NCBI RefSeq assembly: GCF_018860805.1
Contig: NZ_JAHKQR010000003.1
Span: 124,001 to 188,000, forward strand
Length of the DNA: 64,000 bases
Reading direction: 5' to 3'
DNA from: Aestuariibacter sp. A3R04
Lineage (GTDB): Bacteria > Pseudomonadota > Gammaproteobacteria > Enterobacterales > Alteromonadaceae
The notes under the pieces: generated by a model
What the model was told of the DNA's origin: nothing
Databases searched by the model: none
The model's input: only the letters and a program-made list of their open reading frames with translations
In this document: positions 60,632 through 64,000 of the stretch, in pieces
How positions within the stretch are numbered: the stretch's first letter is position 1
Layout: the number at the start of each line of letters is the position of its first letter
Position numbers and translations under genes: made by a program

Positions 60632-63342
60632 ACGTGAAGTGTGGGGGAGCACTATCAAGAGTCAGTAGCTCACCTAAAGCAAAAACGGCAGTTGGTTTGT
60701 CGAATTTCACTGCCGTAGGGTGTTTGATAGCCTTTTTATTTACGATTGTCGGGTGTACGTATTTCTCAGAAAACAAACCCGTCTACACCATAACACCGGG
60801 TTCGCCCACTATGGTCAGTATCAACGTAAGTGACAATATGCCCAAGCGTTTCGCGCTGACAGTAGACAATCACGCAGCCCACGCTATGCTTTCTGTCTAT
60901 CACAACGACGTGCTACTTATCGATAATATAAATCTATCTGAACCTGGTCGGCAAACCGTCTCGGCATTAGTGTTATTTGATGAAGTCGGCGAGGTAAACC
61001 TTACATTTCGATCGCTAAATGCTGCTGTTGACCTCATTGATTGGAAACTGGAAGATACTTCCGTGGCGTTGCCGTTTTTCCGGGATATTGCAGCTGAAGC
61101 AGGTATGGATAAGGTCGCATCAATTAAATATGGCGGTCCTTCAGTTGCTGATATTGACCAGGACGGCGATTACGATTTTGTGGTTAATAATCACAATGCA
61201 GAGTCGAGTAAAATTTACTGGAACAACGGTGACGGTACGGTAACAAAACACGCCAATGACCTCGCCCGCTGGTTTATGCAGGATTTACATGGAACTGCCC
61301 TGGCTGATTACGACAAAGACGGCGATCTCGATTTAATGTTAACTCGTGGTGGTGCAAATGGCACCACGCCTTCTGTGTCGTATTTTTACGTTAATGATGA
61401 AAGCAATTTTGTTCGCTTTACTGGCGATGCAGGCATAAACAAAGGCGGTCGCGGCAGAGGTGCGAGATGGAGTGATATGGATCTCGACGGGGATTTAGAT
61501 TTGCTCATCATGAATGAGATTAGCCTGGCGAAAACCAAGCCCCAGCACGTGTTTTTTGAAAACATCGGTGAGGGGCGTTTTGCATATAAAAGGGTAGCGG
61601 GTATCGAGGACGTTATTGCTTCCAGAACGTTGGTAACTGATTTTAATGGCGACGGTATCGATGACTTTATTATGTACGGGCCTTTGTCGTTATGGCAGGG
61701 AAATGGCGATTTCACTTATACAAACGTCACTGACACAACACTGCCCTCTTCAGTGCGCAAAAGCAATCAGCTCATGGCTATTACTGATATCGATATCGAC
61801 AACGACGGTGATCTAGATTTGTATTTGGCGAGAGGTAAGGCGTTTGAGCATGGTTTTGGAGAAGCGCCTTCGGTAGATTTCGACCCTATTGAGAAGGCCT
61901 TTGCCATTAAAACAAGAGGTTATAAAGGTCGTGATACATTTAGTTTCATCGCCGAAGACAGCATTAAGCTAACCAATTACTATTTTCTTGGTCAGGCGGG
62001 CTTCCGCGGCAAACCCTACCCTGTTTATCTGGGTAAAAACAAAATTGCCCACGATGTAAAATCTGGCGATGAGTTCACATTTCATGCTGCCATGGCTAAT
62101 GGCTGGCCGGAAGAAAGAACTGAAAATGGCGTGTATATCGGTTACGTCGGTAACGGACAGTGGAATGCTGAACTGGTGAGAAATGGCAATATCTTCTGGT
62201 CTTACTTTTTCACCCTGGAAGGCGTTTCAGCTGCACAAACCGCATTTGAACCTGAGAACAGGAACATCCAGGACATCCTGTTGGAAAACAGAAATGGTCA
62301 GTTTGTGGACGTATCATCCGAGTGGCAAATCCCTCGCGGGGGCAATGCGCTTGGCGTGACCACGGGTGATTTCAACAACGATAGCCATCAGGATTTACTT
62401 GTCTATCGCTGGGGAAGAGTGGATAAACGCATTGCCGATATCATGCTGCTAAACACAGGGAAAGGGGCGTTTGAAGCAGTTACCATGCACGGTGCCAGCG
62501 ACCATGGTGGGCCGGGGTATGGCGATATGGGGCAGGCCTTCGACTTTAATTTGGACGGTCACCTGGACATTTTATCTGGCAGCGAGCATGGTTACTGGTA
62601 TTTGTATGAAAATCAGGCGAATACAACAGGTGATTACGTACTTGTTAACGTAGGCTATTCTCCCTTACACGAGGTGGATGCGTTGGGGGCCTATGTTACG
62701 CTACTTACCGACAAAGGTGAGCTGCAAAGACGAATAGGTTCTGCCGGCGAAGTGTTTTCTCAGAGCTTTTTGAACACGGCGCACGTTGGGCTGGGCGAAA
62801 ACGCAACAGTGAAAAAGCTCACGGTGCGCTGGCGCAATGGCGAAACCCAGGATATTCTCAATCCGCAGATAAATCGCGTGATAAAAGTCGGCAACGCCAC
62901 GACCAAAAAGGCTTCACCTCACGCCGTATTCGCTGCGTCATCTGAAAGTCAAAGAGAAGCGGGTACCTCACAGCAACCATTCATTCGTATTGAAGGGAAG
63001 CAAGCCATAGCAGAAAATGGCATCGACCTGTCGAAGCCGCTGACACTTACGGTGCATTACAATACCGGCCCAGCGCATAAAATTGTTGCGGCGGACGAAG
63101 GTGGCATGCAATTCTGGCTGCGACATCGCTCATCTGGTTTAATTCCTGTTGAAGATCGTATCGAAGTGGACGCCTCAGTGTTGTATACCAGCGAGGGGAG
63201 TGCAACGGCAACAATAGATACCACAGGACTCACTCCCACTGCGGAACTGAAAAACGGTGAGTACTACACGCTAAGAGTTGTGTTTACTTCCAGTGACGGC
63301 AACATGTACGAGGACAGTATTAACCGAGTCGTGTTGTATTAA
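60628..63342 (+). CDS. Paralogous FG-GAP/VCBS propeller lipoprotein with extra terminal domains
   Basis: A 904-residue lipoprotein (lipobox IVGC) that is a larger relative of the preceding gene. It adds an N-terminal beta-domain (about 55-145), keeps seven Ca-loop propeller repeats (DIDQDGDYD, DYDKDGDLD, DMDLDGDLD, DFNGDGIDD, DIDNDGDLD, DFNNDSHQD, DFNLDGHLD), the middle insert with YLGKNK and YIGYVG, the ASPIC/UnbV-like end, and a C-terminal beta-sandwich (about 775-904). The shared insert and order show tandem duplication followed by divergence. The two are translated in coupled fashion. Glycan binding or an unknown enzyme on the cell surface is the best guess. Confidence 0.82.
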   Translation: MNVKCGGALSRVSSSPKAKTAVGLSNFTAVGCLIAFLFTIVGCTYFSENKPVYTITPGSPTMVSINVSDNMPKRFALTVDNHAAHAMLSVYHNDVLLIDNINLSEPGRQTVSALVLFDEVGEVNLTFRSLNAAVDLIDWKLEDTSVALPFFRDIAAEAGMDKVASIKYGGPSVADIDQDGDYDFVVNNHNAESSKIYWNNGDGTVTKHANDLARWFMQDLHGTALADYDKDGDLDLMLTRGGANGTTPSVSYFYVNDESNFVRFTGDAGINKGGRGRGARWSDMDLDGDLDLLIMNEISLAKTKPQHVFFENIGEGRFAYKRVAGIEDVIASRTLVTDFNGDGIDDFIMYGPLSLWQGNGDFTYTNVTDTTLPSSVRKSNQLMAITDIDIDNDGDLDLYLARGKAFEHGFGEAPSVDFDPIEKAFAIKTRGYKGRDTFSFIAEDSIKLTNYYFLGQAGFRGKPYPVYLGKNKIAHDVKSGDEFTFHAAMANGWPEERTENGVYIGYVGNGQWNAELVRNGNIFWSYFFTLEGVSAAQTAFEPENRNIQDILLENRNGQFVDVSSEWQIPRGGNALGVTTGDFNNDSHQDLLVYRWGRVDKRIADIMLLNTGKGAFEAVTMHGASDHGGPGYGDMGQAFDFNLDGHLDILSGSEHGYWYLYENQANTTGDYVLVNVGYSPLHEVDALGAYVTLLTDKGELQRRIGSAGEVFSQSFLNTAHVGLGENATVKKLTVRWRNGETQDILNPQINRVIKVGNATTKKASPHAVFAASSESQREAGTSQQPFIRIEGKQAIAENGIDLSKPLTLTVHYNTGPAHKIVAADEGGMQFWLRHRSSGLIPVEDRIEVDASVLYTSEGSATATIDTTGLTPTAELKNGEYYTLRVVFTSSDGNMYEDSINRVVLY

Positions 63343-63349
63343 ACCCAAT

Positions 63350-64000
63350 CTATTTGTCAGGCCTGTACGCTTCGGTAAAGTTATCAACAACCATTGCGAT
63401 CCAGGCCTGACGTTGTCCTTTTGATATCGTCTTCGTTGAATGTGTTAGCGTTAATAATTGCGGTTCACTACGCACTGAAGCAACAAAGAATCGTGCAGCC
63501 TCTTCCGGCGAATTCCCTCTTAGATTTATGTCGTTGTTGGCTTGTGCTAGTTTGAGTAATTGTGTTGCCAGCGCTATACAAGCGCGGGGGCCGGCGTTAT
63601 AGAAAATTTCTCCAAGCTGTGGAAAGCGTAAGGCTTCTGCTATGACAATACGTGATAGCGCTACGCCTGACTTTGACAGCACAATATCAAGATAGGCCGT
63701 CGCAATTTCGCTGAGCATTTGCTTCACTTTACCCGGCATAAACTGAATACTTTTTAAAGAGTTTGAGCTGGATGCGCATTCAGACTGCACGACCGCACTA
63801 AACAGGGCTTCTTTATTGGCAAAATGGGCGTATACCGTCGACTTAGAAACGCCAGCTTCTTGCTGGATCATATCTGTTGTGGCAGCTGAAAAACCGTAAG
63901 CCAGGAAGATTTTCTTCGCAGCGTTCAGCACGATTTGCGCCTTTGGAGAGAGTTGTGGGGGTGGAAAAAGGTCATCTTGCGATGCTGAAACTATTTTAGT
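63350..64000 (-). CDS. TetR-family regulator, 5' end outside window
   Basis: The minus-strand frame is open to the right edge with no ATG in the last 23 codons (QDDLFPPPQLSPKAQIVLNAA), so the start lies beyond the window; an internal GTG at 63931 would cut into the first DNA-binding helix. The winged-helix-like TetR fold is clear (DMIQQEAGVSKSTVYAHFANKEALFSAV), followed by an effector domain of the TetR_C type. It is convergent, with a seven-base gap, with the second FG-GAP gene. Ligand unknown. Confidence 0.88.
   Translation of the reverse strand, partial: TKIVSASQDDLFPPPQLSPKAQIVLNAAKKIFLAYGFSAATTDMIQQEAGVSKSTVYAHFANKEALFSAVVQSECASSSNSLKSIQFMPGKVKQMLSEIATAYLDIVLSKSGVALSRIVIAEALRFPQLGEIFYNAGPRACIALATQLLKLAQANNDINLRGNSPEEAARFFVASVRSEPQLLTLTHSTKTISKGQRQAWIAMVVDNFTEAYRPDK

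Noticed and set aside
1..64000. CRISPR arrays, insertion sequences, tRNA or rRNA genes
   Set aside because: I saw no repeat-spacer series, transposase gene, tRNA cloverleaf or rRNA stretch when reading the window.

Overview
The window reads as chromosomal DNA of a marine agar-degrading gammaproteobacterium, most likely an Alteromonas-like member of the Alteromonadales. The reasons are two GH50 beta-agarases, a GH16 agarase, the TonB receptor/SapC/tryptophan-halogenase gene combination, a PEP-CTERM protein and a FolE2 gene behind a gammaproteobacterial-type Zur box. This assignment rests on protein families, not on a marker gene.

Region 1 (1-34 kb) is a red-algal galactan (agar/porphyran) utilisation locus. 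It holds an enolase-superfamily sugar-acid enzyme cut by the left edge, an NHL propeller, a PhyH dioxygenase, an IclR regulator, GH50 number 1, a large TonB receptor, a surface lipoprotein, SapC, a sulfatase, a LysR-mobA-fdhD-formate dehydrogenase block, a GH2 beta-galactosidase broken by an internal deletion and frameshift, a tryptophan-halogenase-like protein, a stand-alone ExoP-type binding domain, a GH16 agarase, a second sulfatase, a GntR/FCD regulator, GH50 number 2 and a PhoD-like lipoprotein. A palindrome, TTGTTAACAA, recurs in front of most of these transcription units and in front of the GntR gene itself, which suggests one local regulon.

Region 2 (33-41 kb) is an ECF sigma/FecR/TonB receptor cell-surface signalling unit ending in a second PhoD phosphatase, followed by a cupin and a LysR gene. 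Region 3 (41-55 kb) is a mixed stretch of more ordinary genes: a KtrB/TrkH K+ channel, small membrane and secreted proteins, a methyltransferase, PEP-CTERM, XRE/DUF2975, Zur-linked FolE2, an alcohol dehydrogenase/esterase pair with AraC, and a GNAT/transporter/nitroreductase/Crp group. It also carries two gene remnants (NYN-domain and LysR).

Region 4 (55-64 kb) has a complete cytochrome P450, [2Fe-2S] ferredoxin and ferredoxin reductase set, matching the known system that demethylates 6-O-methyl-D-galactose from porphyran and releases formaldehyde. Then come two tandem paralogous FG-GAP propeller lipoproteins behind a perfect copy of the TTGTTAACAA operator, and a TetR gene cut by the right edge.

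The proposed whole: secreted agarases and sulfatases cut the polymer, TonB receptors import oligosaccharides, GH2 and the enolase-family enzyme process the sugars, and the P450 set removes methyl groups. The alcohol dehydrogenase/esterase pair and the Mo-dependent formate dehydrogenase, with its own MobA and FdhD, could oxidise the released formaldehyde to formate and CO2. The last link is inference from gene content.
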